Positions 1-11,105 of a DNA stretch of 64,000 bases are shown in pieces. The stretch is from Micropterix aruncella. Lineage: Eukaryota; Arthropoda; Insecta; Lepidoptera; Micropterigidae. The stretch covers positions 789,854-853,853 of the forward strand of contig OX155972.1 in the NCBI GenBank assembly GCA_944548615.1, given 5' to 3'. The notes beneath the pieces were generated by a model. The model saw only the letters and a program-made list of their open reading frames with translations, was not told where the DNA came from and ran no database searches. Both the position numbers and the translations under genes were made by a program. How positions within the stretch are numbered: the first letter of the stretch is position 1; the number at the start of each line of letters is the position of its first letter.

Positions 1-150
1 GAGTCCTATCCGGAATAGTCCCTCACAACGGCGATGCTACTGAATAGGAGATGAATCGTGTGTTGAGCCGACACGAAAACATATTCGTTCTTATAGCCCA
101 AGCTGCACGAAACCGTTCTTTACCTGAATGTATAGTGTATAGAAATGTTT
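1..150 (-). repeat. Diverged relative of the R674 repeat, cut by window edge
   Basis: This stretch matches 11940-12080 (shared stretches include CTGAATAGGAG and CCCAAGCTGCACGAAACCGTT) and shows the same order of blocks as the GGGCCC half of R674. It is therefore read as an older R674 relative on the minus strand. The window starts inside it. Confidence 0.5.
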
Positions 151-676
151 TGTTTGTCTGTCAGTTTGGGAAAGCCTGCCTTCCAATAGAGTTATGACGT
201 GCCCGAAATAAGGGCTGGTTCACACCGTCGAACAACATTTTAATGGTACTCTAATCAAATTAGTGACGCGTTGCCAATTAGCAATGGTATTATAGGACCC
301 TTAATTTGTGCCCGCAAAGAGTTCTCTTAGTCGAATTAATTGTCGACACAAAAGGGAGATTCGAGCACATCTAAGTTTGCATTGAGCGAGGGGAGACTTA
401 TGACGTCATCGCACGGATCTTACGCGGAGTAAGGCTGCATTCTGTCGCTAACATAATATAATAACAACTTATGATCATAATACTAATAATAATATTAATA
501 ATAGTAAAACGCTTTATTTGATGAAACAAATCGGTGAGCTTATTGCGTTGAAGCAATAACTTACAGCTAACCTTACGCTAATAAAATACATGTTGTGCCG
601 TAAAATATAAATTAAAACTGTTATTAACCGCACTATCATTGGGTTATTATTCCAAAATTTGGTAAATCCGTGGATT
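151..676. other. AT-rich interval, nothing assigned
   Basis: No ORF or recognisable element. It holds short ATA/TAA runs around 455-510 and ends at the left edge of a solo LTR. Confidence 0.3.
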
Positions 677-1232
677 TGTAATGGCCCTTAAGTCCATTAC
701 ATGCGATCAACAAATGCATCGATTTCCAGTGAAATCCACTGACACAATTCAGCTATTATTTTAACCCGTGCAGCTATGAATCAGCACGATGAAACAATAC
801 TTTTACTCGGAATATTTCGGATTGCATCATTTACCGGCCCATTTAAACCGGCAAAAAAGCAACCAAATTATCATTCCCGAGTGATCACCTTCCCCCAAGG
901 TTGCGACGGCATATTCGGCACTCTCTCTGACGAGTTAGGTCAACGAATCCGGCTCCTTGGTTTCCTTTCTTTATTTTTCCCAGTCACGAAGCATCAGTCT
1001 GCAATCCCACAGACTCGAGCCGTGCCCAGTACAAGATACTAGGAGCACCAAAACAATCCTCATCCATACATCCTCGTAACCGCAGTCGCGCGTCAATACA
1101 CTCGCGACAACATAACCTGTTCGGGAAGCGTTATAACGCTTATGTATACTCTAAGGTTATAACTGGCAATATCAAGCATTCGATCAATAAATACCTTCTA
1201 CTTCATTCAAAACCGCCTTTCAATACGGAGAT

Positions 1233-2306
1233 GCTCTCTCAATAAATTAAGTTTAAATGCGGCGAAATGCAGCAAGTTATCCTTTACTCGTAACCGATCA
1301 AAGTATGATTTCGACTACAGGATAGGCGGAGAGATTATAGTAGAGAAGAGTGTTGTGCGGGATTTGGGGATAATGCTGGACAACAAATTAATGCTGGATA
1401 CACACATTGAACACTTGGTGGGAAAAGCTTACAGAGCTCTCGGTTTCGTACTGAGAGCATGCAAACCATTCTCCGACATTAATGTGCTCTTCACTCTTTA
1501 TAACGCCTACGTTCGCAGTATAGTGGAGTTTGCGTCACCTATATGGTCACCGCAGTATAATGTACACATTGACCGTATAGAGCGTATTCAGAAAACCTTC
1601 GTAAGGCACTTGTGTCATCGAACCCTCGCTGAATATACCTCATATTCTGACGGATTGGCAAGGTTCGAAATGCTGAGTCTTCAGCAGCGACGTAAAGTGA
1701 CTGATATGACGTTCTTCCACAATATACTTTCGCATCATATCGACAGCCCACAAATTCTAAGCAGAATAGCCTTAAACGTCCCATCGCGCCGAACTCGTCA
1801 CCCAAGGGTATTCAATGTACCCAGACTCCATACAAATCAAGCAAGGAATTCAACTCTGCATCGAATTATGGAAGCCTACGACGAATCGTTTCAGGAGCTT
1901 GACATTTTCTCAATGAGCAAAAACGAGTTTATCAGAGCGGTAATAGACCACACCTTAAAAGCTTGAACAGACACATACCTGTGCAGAATCACACACTCTC
2001 ATATATACACAACTGACACACACACGTAGATGTACTTACACACACCCATTAAACACACATTACAATCACACACATAAACACACTCATCCTACTCTATCGT
2101 ACACACTCAGAAATCGAGAGAACATGATAATATAACATAATATATAAATATTATTACACATCACGCACATTAACTGTATATTACCAGGAGACTATTTTGG
2201 CCGTAATATTGTTATTATTATTTATTAACTTAAGACCTGTGCGCTGTTTTTCTCTTTTGTTGGAATAAAAAATAAAATAAAAATAAAATAAAAATAAAAA
2301 ATAAAA
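1233..2306 (+). mobile_element. 5'-truncated LINE (Jockey/CR1 group) inside the solo LTR
   Basis: This fragment has the RT C-terminal region, a 3' UTR rich in CACACA-type sequence (1968-2060), and an (ATAAA)n tail at about 2265-2305. It interrupts the LTR between ACGGAGAT and TAACTCG. It is sense on the plus strand. Confidence 0.75.
1235..1966 (+). CDS. LINE reverse transcriptase, C-terminal part (thumb and tail)
   Basis: The frame is open from the truncated edge to the TGA/TAA-free end at 1966, with no internal stop over about 243 codons. It starts mid-domain with the usual LxLNxxKC block just after the catalytic motif. Then come RDLGIMLDNKL, LYNAYVRSIVEFASPIWSP and the tail RIERIQKTFVRHLC typical of Jockey/CR1 ORF2 proteins. 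The catalytic FADD box and endonuclease are missing, so it cannot be active alone. No start codon is proposed because the 5' end was lost at insertion. Closest relatives in the window are the fragments at 2941-4644 and 43562-46477. Confidence 0.8.
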   Translation, partial: SLNKLSLNAAKCSKLSFTRNRSKYDFDYRIGGEIIVEKSVVRDLGIMLDNKLMLDTHIEHLVGKAYRALGFVLRACKPFSDINVLFTLYNAYVRSIVEFASPIWSPQYNVHIDRIERIQKTFVRHLCHRTLAEYTSYSDGLARFEMLSLQQRRKVTDMTFFHNILSHHIDSPQILSRIALNVPSRRTRHPRVFNVPRLHTNQARNSTLHRIMEAYDESFQELDIFSMSKNEFIRAVIDHTLKA

Positions 2307-2375
2307 TAACTCGTAAGTTGATACCACCACCTCACATCGCACAACTTGGACTCTAGTGAGGGGTGGTCCCTCACA

Positions 2376-2844
2376 GGTTTCTTTTCTTTATATTTCTCAA
2401 TAACAATACTTGTTTGAGTTATACCAGACAAAAGATACAACGGTTTATATAAGCGGTTTTTATATAGTGGTTTTATATGATTAGTATTTATATATTTTTT
2501 CTTTTTGATAATATAGCGAACGTATCACGTACGTTCGTATACATGGTGGATAAAATCACTTATAAAGCATATCGTATGTATCAAACATAAAAATCCATCA
2601 ACAAATGAGAAATAAAAAAGTAATTACAAAGCAATAAAAGGAAACGAAAAAAAGAAATAATGCCTGCCTGTCAAATTTCAGCACAATCAAATGAAGCGTT
2701 TGGGCGCTATCGTGGAGGATACACTCACACAAACAGAAAAACAGACAGACGCACAGAAGTGCGTTCACAATACTTTACCTCCTCGTCGCTGTAAATGAAA
2801 GTACTTTGCAAGATACAAGTAGCTGCATTAAAACAAGTTCTGAA
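2376..2844. repeat. AT-rich interval with a short shared repeat
   Basis: Bases 2660-2760 share blocks with 12580-12650 (AATGCCTGC, then GCGTTTGGGCGCTATCGTGG with one or two changes, then a CA-rich run). The two places therefore hold the same uncharacterised interspersed repeat. The rest is featureless. Confidence 0.4.
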
Positions 2845-5158
2845 TATACTTTTTGGATCTCTGGATCTACTGAACCGATTTTGATCATTCTTTTACCAAT
2901 AGAAAGCAACGTTATTTGTGACTGTCATAGGCTATATATTTTTATTATTTTAAAAAAAAATATATTTTATTTATTTAGGTAAGTAACAGCATGAACTTAT
3001 ACTTAAATACATAATTCTTGAATTAAACATGTTCTTATGCCGATTATAACTTACGTCGTTCGAAATTATTTGAAAAATATTTTACAAACTAAATTATGAA
3101 ACAAAAAATACAATACATCCGTAAATATTTAGTTAACCGCAAACATGTAAATCATACTTATACAACATAAATTCAAAATAAGTACATGGTAATACATATA
3201 TAAGTTATATTATATTTATACATACATTTTACAAATCAATAATTACTGGCAGTTGTCGCTGCAACTTCAAGGGCGGTACGTACTGCCGATTTGAAGCTAA
3301 TTTTGTTTCTACTATAAATGTCAAGCCCTGTAAATTTATCATTATACGTACGTGGCAATCGGTTAAGCATTGAATTGCGCGTGTAGTTAGAATGTCGTCT
3401 CGGGGGCTCGAATAACTGTGTGGATCGGGTTTTACGTTGCGGCACCTTCAGAGCGATGCTCGAAACTATGTATGGGCTATCCAGCGTCCCATTGACGATG
3501 TCATGTAGCGCAGTCATATCCGCAGCAGTTCGCCGGTCCTCAAGCGACAGCATATTAAAATGCTGTAGCCTATCACGGTAAGAGTCAAATGCGAGATGTT
3601 CGCATCGGGCTATGCACCGGACGAAACGTCTTTGAATCCCCTCCAGTTGGGCTTTGTGCACGCTATATTGCGGTGACCAAATGAGAGACGCGAATTCAAG
3701 AATGCTGCGGACATAGCTGTTGTATAGTGTCAGTGCGGCCTTGGTACCCGAGAAGGGCTTAGTCATCCTTAACACAAACCCTAGCATTCTGGACGCCCTC
3801 TCTGTTGCTTGTCGACAGTGACTATCGCCTAGAAGTTTGCTGTCAAGGTATACACCAAAATCGCGAACGCAAGTGCTTTCTGGTATGGTATCACCAACGG
3901 CATTGATATAATAATCCCAACTGATTTTCTTTATATTTCTCGTGAATGTGATTTTGTGACACTTTGAGGCATTTATATCAATGCCATTAAGTGATGCAAT
4001 AAGCCGAGAGTCGATTTAAATCCGACTGCATGTTGACGCAGTTTTCAGTACTTCTAATGGATGAGTATACTTTTATTTCATCTGCATAGAGAATGTACTC
4101 GGACCAGTGGAAACATGTACCAATATCGCCTATATATGCGTTAACAGTGGACCGAGATGGGATCCTTGGGGTACACCGGATGGGACAGAAGTGAAGTTAT
4201 AACGATGTCGGCTCACGACAACAGCCTGACTACGATTGCGAACGTAGGAAGTAAACCACCTTAGGAGATCTCCGTGAATGCTTAGAGACTCGAGTTTCCG
4301 GACAAGTATACAATGATTGACGTGGTCAAACGCCTTTGTAAAATCAGTGTACACCACGTCAACCTGCACTCTTTTATCCATGTTAATGGCTAGGTACTCA
4401 GTGAATTCACCTAAGTTGGTCAGCGCTGAAAGTCGCTGCAGAAAACCGTGCTGTTGATTAGGGAGACTTCCTGCGATGACGGGATATACCTGGTCGTATA
4501 CAATCTTCTCGAAGAGCTTACTGAGCACAGGGAGAATAGAGATGGACATGTAGTTCTCGATAGAAGACCGAGACCCCTTCTTGTGAACAGGAACCATAAG
4601 CGTTTCCTTCCATCTTTCAGGAAAAATGCCGCTTCGGATAGACATATTAATCCGAAAAATGAAAAGACTTTTTCGTTGTAGTCGGATTTGCAAAGTCGGA
4701 GAAAAAACGGCCGAACGAAAACGTTTCTAACTAACGCTGCCTTAACGATGAGAGATATATGATTAAGTTCTAGAGAAAAGTTGTAGAGCTTGATAATGCC
4801 TACAAAAAAGTCAATGACAGCATATGACAATTTTATATTTAAGTCACAAAAAGTAGTATTTTATATTAAAAAAATAATTTAATAATAATTATGAATTCTT
4901 ATCAAAATAAGTAAATTTATCGTCTCAAGTGTTTTCCCTTTTACTGCATAAATGGTTAAAGAGATAAGACACTCACAAATAACGGTAATATAGTCAAATT
5001 GGCATGCAAATACATATATACATATGCAGTAAAAATATAACCCTTCTTTTGGCAGTCAGGAAATAAATCATAGCACTCAGTACTAACCGAACCACACTCA
5101 TAATTTCGTCACAAGTAAAAAGTTTTACCGCCCAACGAAGTGGGCACGGGTCAGCTAG
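2845..5158 (+). mobile_element. Helitron-like non-autonomous repeat, split by a LINE
   Basis: The two halves, about 2845-2945 and 4645-5158, are collinear with the intact copy at 26595-27479 (shared ACCAATAGAAAGC, TCATAGGCTATATATT, GAACGAAAACGTTTCTAACT). It ends GGGCACGGGTCAGCTAG followed by T, the Helitron 3' rule. The 5' end is decayed. No transposase is encoded. The LINE entered at GGCTATATATT. Confidence 0.65.
2941..4644 (-). pseudogene. 5'-truncated LINE with broken reverse transcriptase
   Basis: Read on the minus strand. An RT frame from about 4645 to 4130 contains RSGIFPERWKETLMVPVHKKG, VVYTDFTKAFDHVNH and SGVPQGSHLGPLL. After 4130 stops and frameshifts appear, then an open frame at 3787-3236 gives the C-terminal LYNSYVRSILEFASLIWSP region. 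The catalytic box reads ILYADEIKV (4068-4100): the second aspartate of YADD is glutamate. The endonuclease is absent because of 5' truncation. The 3' UTR runs to an A-rich tail near 2945. It split the Helitron-like repeat, with about 5 bp (ATATT) repeated on both sides. Confidence 0.8.
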
Positions 5159-5811
5159 TCCCTAAAAACGTGTTTTCTTACTACTTTCTATTATTGTACT
5201 TTCTTTTTTTTATATATAGTTTTTTAAGTGCTTACTATTTTATCATGTTTACTCATTAATCCTATTGTTGTATTTTTTATTTTGTTTTACATTTTTGATA
5301 CTGTGTTTCCGTTTTTTAAATGTTTTTTTCACTAATTAGATTTTTTAATTGACATTTTAATAATTTTATGTGTAATTGGAAATGTAATCTTATTTGTAGG
5401 TAATATTAATATTGGAAATGTTATTGGAAGAACCCAGATCGGGTTTTTGAAAATAAATACTTACTTACTATACTGCAAATTTAGTGATGTCAACTAATTC
5501 TCAACCTTATATTAACAATGTGAAGCCACCCACATTGCAGCCATAGTACAAGGTTCCGAGAGGTGACAGGTGTTCAATCGATCTAATTGTAGATACGTCG
5601 ATTACAAGGTGTGAGAGGGTTAATGATATCGATGCGGTACAAGCAACGGCATTTGTAGTCAAAGAGCGTTGATTTACTGACGCATTCAGTTGGCTGCCAG
5701 TTGGACTTTCACCAAGATTAAATGGTGCGCATCGGAAGAGCGACCACGCAGCAAACATAGCTTTTAATACACGCAACATCATTGCCACTATTTTTAATTA
5801 GTCGAATCAGT
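5159..5811. other. Unassigned interval, possibly an old LINE 3' end
   Basis: Bases 5161-5480 are T-rich and end GAAAATAAATACTTACTTACT, resembling a retroelement 3' end. A 93-codon minus-strand frame at 5788-5507 has higher GC than its surroundings but matches no family I know. I do not propose a function. Confidence 0.3.
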
Positions 5812-7066
5812 TGGGAGATCCAAAACGGGATTAAGACAAAGCGTTTGTATATATAAGATTTTCGCGGATGACCTAAAATTATTCACAAGAACGGGCAGTA
5901 ATGAATCCTGTACATTACTGCAGGATGACATAGACGCCGTGTATCTTTGGAGCATAAACCACAAGCTATACTTCAATACCGGCAAATGTTCTATCATGAC
6001 GTACTCGCGAGGTGACGCCCCGCTTGTACATAGTTATGACATTGATGGCAAGGCACTATCACGAGTAAATCACACAAGGGACCTTGGAGTGACCTTTGAC
6101 TCACGGTTGACATACAGACAGCACATCTACACCCTAGTTGATAATTCTTACAAATTGCTAGGTTTTGTAATGAGGAGCATGAGGCAGTTCAACAACACAT
6201 TTGTCATTCGCCTCCTATTCAATTCCCTAATTCGGAGCAGATTAGAAGTCAACGCGGCAATATGGAGTCCTTACGAAAATAGCTACATATCCAGGCTAGA
6301 GAGTATACAGAAACGCTTTCTGAGGTTCCTATACTTTAAACAGCATGGATATTATCCTTTTCTATATCCTACGGCATTTATTCTGGGGATGGTTGGGTAC
6401 AACTCACTAAGTGTAAGAAGAGATTGGCTGTCAATCTGCCACATATATAAACTGCTTAGGGGGTTCGTTGATAATCCGACCATCCTTTGAAGAATCGGTC
6501 TATTCGTACCCACCAATTACTACCTTGCTAGGACTCATGTATTGTTCGCGTTACCGCGAGCTAGAACTAACATCGTTCAACACTGCTTCACAGTGCGGAC
6601 GCTTCGTACCCTAAATGCATTATGTTCGACTGAGCCAGAATTGGATATTTGGACGGTGAACTTAGCACAACTGAAAAGTATGGTAATGGCATTTCTTAGC
6701 AATCAAATAATTAGATAAATATGTAGTATTAAAATTGTTAAAAAGGAGTAACTAGTATAATAAAAAAGGTTAGATAAACATTAGATATACATATGTAAAT
6801 ATAATCGTTTAATACCTATTACGCTCTAACGGATGTCTCCGTCTCGTTTGCTATAGTCTAGAATAATGATTTATATATTAGAATAATAAAGATAGTAATA
6901 GTAATGGAGTAGAGTAATAATAATATTATTAACAGTAGAATTATAATAATAGTCTATAGTAGAATAATAGTTATAATCTAGAATAATAGCCTAGAAAAAT
7001 AATTAACGATTTGGAATCATCTGTAAGGTTAATTATGTTTTGGGAAATAAATAAATAAATAAATAA
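5812..7066 (+). pseudogene. LINE RT fragment with a single in-frame stop
   Basis: The plus-strand frame begins mid-RT with the catalytic box IFADDLKLF near 5866. It continues through RDLGVTFDSRL and RLESIQKRFLRFLYFKQHGYY, hits TGA at 6488-6490, and continues in the same frame (RIGLFVPTNYYLARTHVLF ...) to TAA near 6717. One nonsense codon is the only visible lesion in the surviving part. The 3' UTR is AT-rich and ends in an (AAAT)n tail at about 7047-7066. It is 5' truncated just before FADD, and belongs to the Jockey group by its RT tail. Confidence 0.75.
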
Positions 7067-7139
7067 GGTGTATGTATATGTATAGAAGTCCAAAGTATAC
7101 TTAAATAAGGTAACAGAAAATATATTTAAAAAAACAAGC

Positions 7140-7349
7140 TTTTATTAAAATGCTCTGTCCCTAGGCGCAGAAGCCATGTTGTAGTGGAACTTAGAAGGGG
7201 TTATCATAATTGAATGCTATACAGAATTTTGTGAATGTTGTGCTGTTGGCCGTTCACGAATCCCCTCATTAGAAGCCAACCCTGGGTGCAGCAGCTCTAT
7301 CGTGGTGGATCTTAGAACGGGCTATCATAATTGAATGCGTATACAAAAT
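7140..7349. repeat. Uncharacterised repeat with internal duplication
   Basis: Two related blocks (about 7186-7230 and 7300-7349) share TTAGAA, TATCATAATTGAATGC and TATACA. The reverse complement recurs at 35630-35700, and a related edge (ACGGTCAACAG) recurs near 63980. It is the target into which the R674 complex at 7350 inserted. Confidence 0.5.
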
Positions 7350-8166
7350 GGGAGTTAATGGGCCCTTGCTGAGTTGGCCAGGAAGACCCATTCTGTTCAG
7401 GGTTGGTCATACTCACGGGTCAACACCTATCCGACGGCCTCCACGCATGAAGTATGAGCCTGGGTAGGACTGTGGCCTTATGGTCAGTTTCCCTAAGGAA
7501 TCAACCTTCTGGCGCTCCTGGACGGTCTGCGCACCGTGCGGCGTAGGCCAATCGACTGTGCACTCTGACTAACAACTTGGGTTGTCGACTACAGCGGGCG
7601 AGCCCGTCACCACAGGAAGTTTTAACGATTAGTCGTTCTATCTCCCTGGAGTGAGCGTAGAAGACTTAGGACAAAACAGTCCACCATCTAGCTACGCCGT
7701 AACCCGTAAGAGACCAACGCCTTAACCGCGAGATAGCCAGTAATGTTACCTGGCGGGTCGACACTTGCGCCCTTACTTCCAATTGTGACCAGATTTCTCC
7801 GGTCTCTCGATAGCTCTGACTAACAACTTGGGTTGTCGACTACAACGGGCGAGTCCGTCACCACAGGGAGTTTTAACGATTAGTCGTTCTATCTCCCTGG
7901 AGGGAGCGTAGAAGACTTAGGACAAAAAATCCACCGTCTAGCTACGCCACAACCCGTTAGAGACCAATGCCTTACCGCGAGATGGCCAGTTATGTTACCT
8001 GGCGGGCCCGACACTCGCGCCCTAACTTCCAATTGTGACCAGATTTCTCCGGTCTCTCGATTGGCTCCGAGTTCGAGGTCGCTTGCGCAATCCTCTCCCT
8101 TACGAAGCGGTGAAATGCAGAGTGCACATACCGATGGGCGACAGCCCATCGGTATGTGCACTCTGA
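7350..8166 (+). repeat. R674 complex: one sense piece plus two antisense copies
   Basis: Bases 7350-7573 are the first 224 bp of a plus-sense R674, ending at the internal site ACTCTGACTAAC (7562-7573). A minus-sense copy follows directly (7574-7813, 5' truncated). Then the site recurs as CTCTGACTAAC (7814-7824), and a second minus-sense copy follows (7825-about 8117). A hairpin and ACTCTGAC (8159-8166) close the unit. The outer flanks TATACAAAAT and GACAAAATT share ACAAAAT, a possible outer target duplication. The remaining 450 bp of the outer copy are gone. The 90- and 64-codon frames here are by-products of R674. Confidence 0.8.
8118..8165. repeat. 22-bp perfect hairpin at the 5' edge of an R674 copy
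   Basis: Arms 8118-8139 and 8144-8165 are exact reverse complements around the loop GACA. The right arm ends in GTGCACTCTG, which is the sequence normally preceding the R674 internal site. The left arm therefore looks like an inverted copy of target DNA made at the end of insertion. Confidence 0.85.
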
Positions 8167-8454
8167 CAAAATTTCTGTCATCCTAATGACAAATAAATGG
8201 CTCTATAAATATGAATACATGCGATAGTGACATTTAAGTAGCGAATAGTTGCTCTATCCGAAGTATGGAGAGTGGCCCGTGTCCAACATTCATAAGCTTG
8301 GCTGCGGATTACAATGCGGGGTTAATACATTTGACTCGGAAGATTCTTGGCAAGCTGCACCAGTCGCTGAAATGTCGCATCAGTGTCGTCTGCCTCAATA
8401 AACGATTTTGATTCAAATAAAACTACTGGAATATATTATTATAACACTTGATCT
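8167..8454. other. Unassigned interval
   Basis: No coding signal. CAATAAACGATTTTGATTC near 8398 resembles the end of a retroelement 3' UTR, but no body could be assigned. Confidence 0.3.
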
Positions 8455-9390
8455 TTTTTATTTATTTATTTATTTAAGAATTAATTACTATGAAACATTG
8501 ATTAGCATATAAAAATAACAGGAACCGAATGGCAAAACCTTAACCTTTTGCTTATTTGTTTCTGTCACCCAACTGGGACTAGCCCGTTCTAGGGTGGACA
8601 GGACTCCAATATTACAATCAAGTTTGCTTGATTGCTTGGTTGCTTACAAATATACAAGTTTTAGTAAAAAGCTAATGACACTAAATTGCCCTAAAATGTG
8701 GTCTTCAGAATAAAATAAAAAAATAATAATAATAAAAAAATATTAAAAGATAATATAATAAATAAAATGCAATTCCATTATTTAATCGGCAATAAATATC
8801 ATATAAAAATCTATTAAATAAAATAAATAAAGTTATATGTGAGAAAAGGAAGAAACGGTCATTAATATTTATTAATATAAAATTACCTAGTCTAAAAAGT
8901 ATACTTCATTGTCAAAGTCAAATAATTTTTGGTAGTTAGTTCAATGTTAAAATATACTTAACATATATGTTTAAAAATATGTTAATAATTTGTGCACCTA
9001 AGTTTTATTATACTATTATTTCTAACATTTGATGTATGGTTAGTCTGTCATGATTCGATAACCATTTGTTTAGTTTATTTTTGAATTCCCTAAATGTCAA
9101 GTTCATTTTTATTTCCATATTGATCAGATTGTAAAATCTCGGCGCAATGAAAGAGTAATGTCTTTGTCCAAATGATGTTTTCCTTCTGGGTATTATTGAG
9201 CTATTTTCTAAAACTTGTCTCGTTGGTCGCCGGTTCTGAATTATTCCTAAATTTGAGTTACTGTCCAAAAATAGCCTTAAGAGGGAAGTTTTTAGAAAAA
9301 GTTGTCTACAGTCAAGAACTTTAGCTTCCTTATAAAGTTCATTAGTGGGATGGCGATATGGTCTACGTAGAATAATTTTTAATATAATCT
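8455..9390 (-). mobile_element. 5'-truncated LINE, same family as 21606-22790
   Basis: The minus-strand RT tail (frame 9268-9008: PRRKTSFGQRHYSFIAPRFYN) parallels the C-terminus of the LINE at 29915-32712. The 3' UTR contains CCCAACTGGGACTAGCC and TTCTAGGGTGGACAGGAC, shared with 21606-22790. The tail is a TTTATT repeat at 8455-8475 (AATAAA on the sense strand). No catalytic domain survives. Confidence 0.75.
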
Positions 9391-9429
9391 CCTCCCTCTG
9401 CTCTTCCTTTCTCTCCTACTCCTTTCCCA

Positions 9430-10250
9430 ATTTCCTCTCCTCGAGCATTCTTAGTTTTAAATACCTTTACTGGTCTGTATTTAAATGATCCGGTGAATAG
9501 TGATTTTAATCATCACGATACGAGGAATAAATCCAATCTCCACATAAACCGACAGCGACTTAGCAAAGCGCGATACAGTTTTATTCACCAAAATTTGTCC
9601 TTCTATAATAAGATTCCAGAGCAAATGAAAAGCCTTGGAGAGGACCAATTTAAAAAGATAATTATACATAATTTGGTAAGAAACCCAATTTGTGATATAA
9701 GGGAGTTTGAAAATTCTGAGTTTATTTTCCATGTTGATGATTAATGAAATGCGTAAAGTTTTAAACATAATGGTATTATGATAGCTGACATTCTAATTTT
9801 CATATAATTTATTATACTAGTACATCTATTCATTTAAAAAAATATGAAGGCATATTGCTGAATTGACCTACATAGAATTTGCATGTCTATTTTGATATAT
9901 TATTCTCCCTGACTCTTAAATCCCATTAGTATATTTTGATTATTTGTATGTAGATAATATTGAATATAATATTACAGCCATGACAACCATCACGATAGTT
10001 ATGTTTTTAATAATTACATTTTTAGCATTTAATTTTGTGACGCATCCAAGTGTAGGAATGCCTATCTACTGGAGTAGTTGATTGTATTGTATTGTATTTT
10101 ATGCAGATGAATGTAATTATCTTTATTTTCACAATCCGCGCATGTACCACTGTAATTAGGTTAGTTGTAAGACATTGCCATGTGGCAATAAGCTCGCCTC
10201 TTTTAGTATTATAATAAATCGCAAATAAAGAGCACAATTATTATTATTAT
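9430..10250 (+). mobile_element. LINE 3' fragment, plus strand
   Basis: The frame 9493-9744 reads HDTRNKSNLHINRQRLSK and ends IPEQMKSLGEDQFKK, the usual last 80 residues of a CR1/Jockey RT. The 3' UTR ends GGCAATAAGCTCGCC ... AATAAATCGCAAATAAAG and an (ATT)n tail at about 10232-10250. It lies back to back with the minus-strand LINE at 8455-9390. 5' truncated. Confidence 0.7.
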
Positions 10251-10435
10251 TACAACCGTCACCAAGAGTTACAAAAACTAAAAGATGCTTAGTGGATATT
10301 TCCCTTAATCAGATTTTGGCTATCATACCGTGAAATAAAAAAATATTCCTTAACGTCGGTTTGTTAAACGAAGTATTACGTTAATATAGCATTATCTGGT
10401 AGATGTTATCATCGATTACAAAGTTTTATTTGAGA

Positions 10436-11105
10436 TATCGACTACAAAGGGCGAACTCCTCACCTCAAAAAGTTCTATCTCCAGTGAGGTGAGCGTAGAA
10501 GACTTTAGGACGGTACAAACCTACTATCTAGCAAAGACACGAACCCGCCAGAGACCAACGACATACGGCTAGGCACTAGGAAGGTAACCCAGTGGGGCCT
10601 CATCGCCTCTGGCTTCTAGTTTTGGCAAGATATCTCCGTCTGGAGTTCACCTTCATTATACCTCCTTCCTCCCAACTGGTTACGGGACTGAAGTTGCTTA
10701 CGCAGCCTCTACCTGCCGTAAATTCAGCGATGATTCAGTTTGAATCTATCGCGGACCAAAGACATCCTTCGCCCGGCTCTGAATTCAGGATCAGGCAGCC
10801 TAATAGTAATTTCAAGAGTGGTTGACAACAGGTCAACATCTACTCCCGTTGCTTAGGAGACAGTATATTTCCATAGTCCTCGAACTCCGTCAGCAGTCTG
10901 ACTACTTGTATTATAAAACATATAATTGTAATATTAAAAAAAAACAACCGATTGGTGAAGTCGTTTTAGGGGACCTCTACCTGTTGTATTACAGCAGTAA
11001 TTCAATTAGAATTTATCGCGGACCTGGGCGTTCTTTGCCCGTAGTGCCACACGGGATCGAGTGGCCCAAGGTCATTAAGGTACTGGTGATCCACGACGTT
11101 TGATA
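10436..11105 (-). repeat. Diverged R674 relative
   Basis: Blocks CGACTACAAAGGGCGAAC, GAGCGTAGAAGACTT, GAATCTATCGCGGACC and TTTCAAGAG occur in the same order as in R674 antisense, with heavy divergence between. From about 10950 a second stretch repeats the TATCGCGGACC block. ORFs here differ from those in other copies, so they are not treated as genes. Confidence 0.6.

Larger units (their letters stand above)
677..2375 (+). mobile_element. Solo LTR (Gypsy-like), split by a LINE
   Basis: The LTR runs TGTAATGGCCC ... GGTCCCTCACA (TG...CA ends) and matches the uninterrupted copy at 28224-28881. Its parts are 677-1232 and 2307-2375. The gap holds a LINE fragment that entered after ACGGAGAT. Flanks GATT and GGTT are a plausible decayed 4-bp target duplication. 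AATAAATACC near 1187 fits a polyadenylation signal. The apparent 88-residue frame at 776-1042 lies inside the LTR and is not treated as a gene. No gag or pol lies beside it, so it is a solo LTR. Confidence 0.65.

Noticed and set aside
5507..5788. 93-codon minus-strand ORF as a gene
   Set aside because: No recognised motif or context; reported only as an unassigned interval.
7047..7066. CRISPR-like or satellite array at short tandem repeats
   Set aside because: AAAT runs here and at 53130, CA at 12660, and CT/C at 47770 are simple microsatellites or LINE tails, without spaced unique units.
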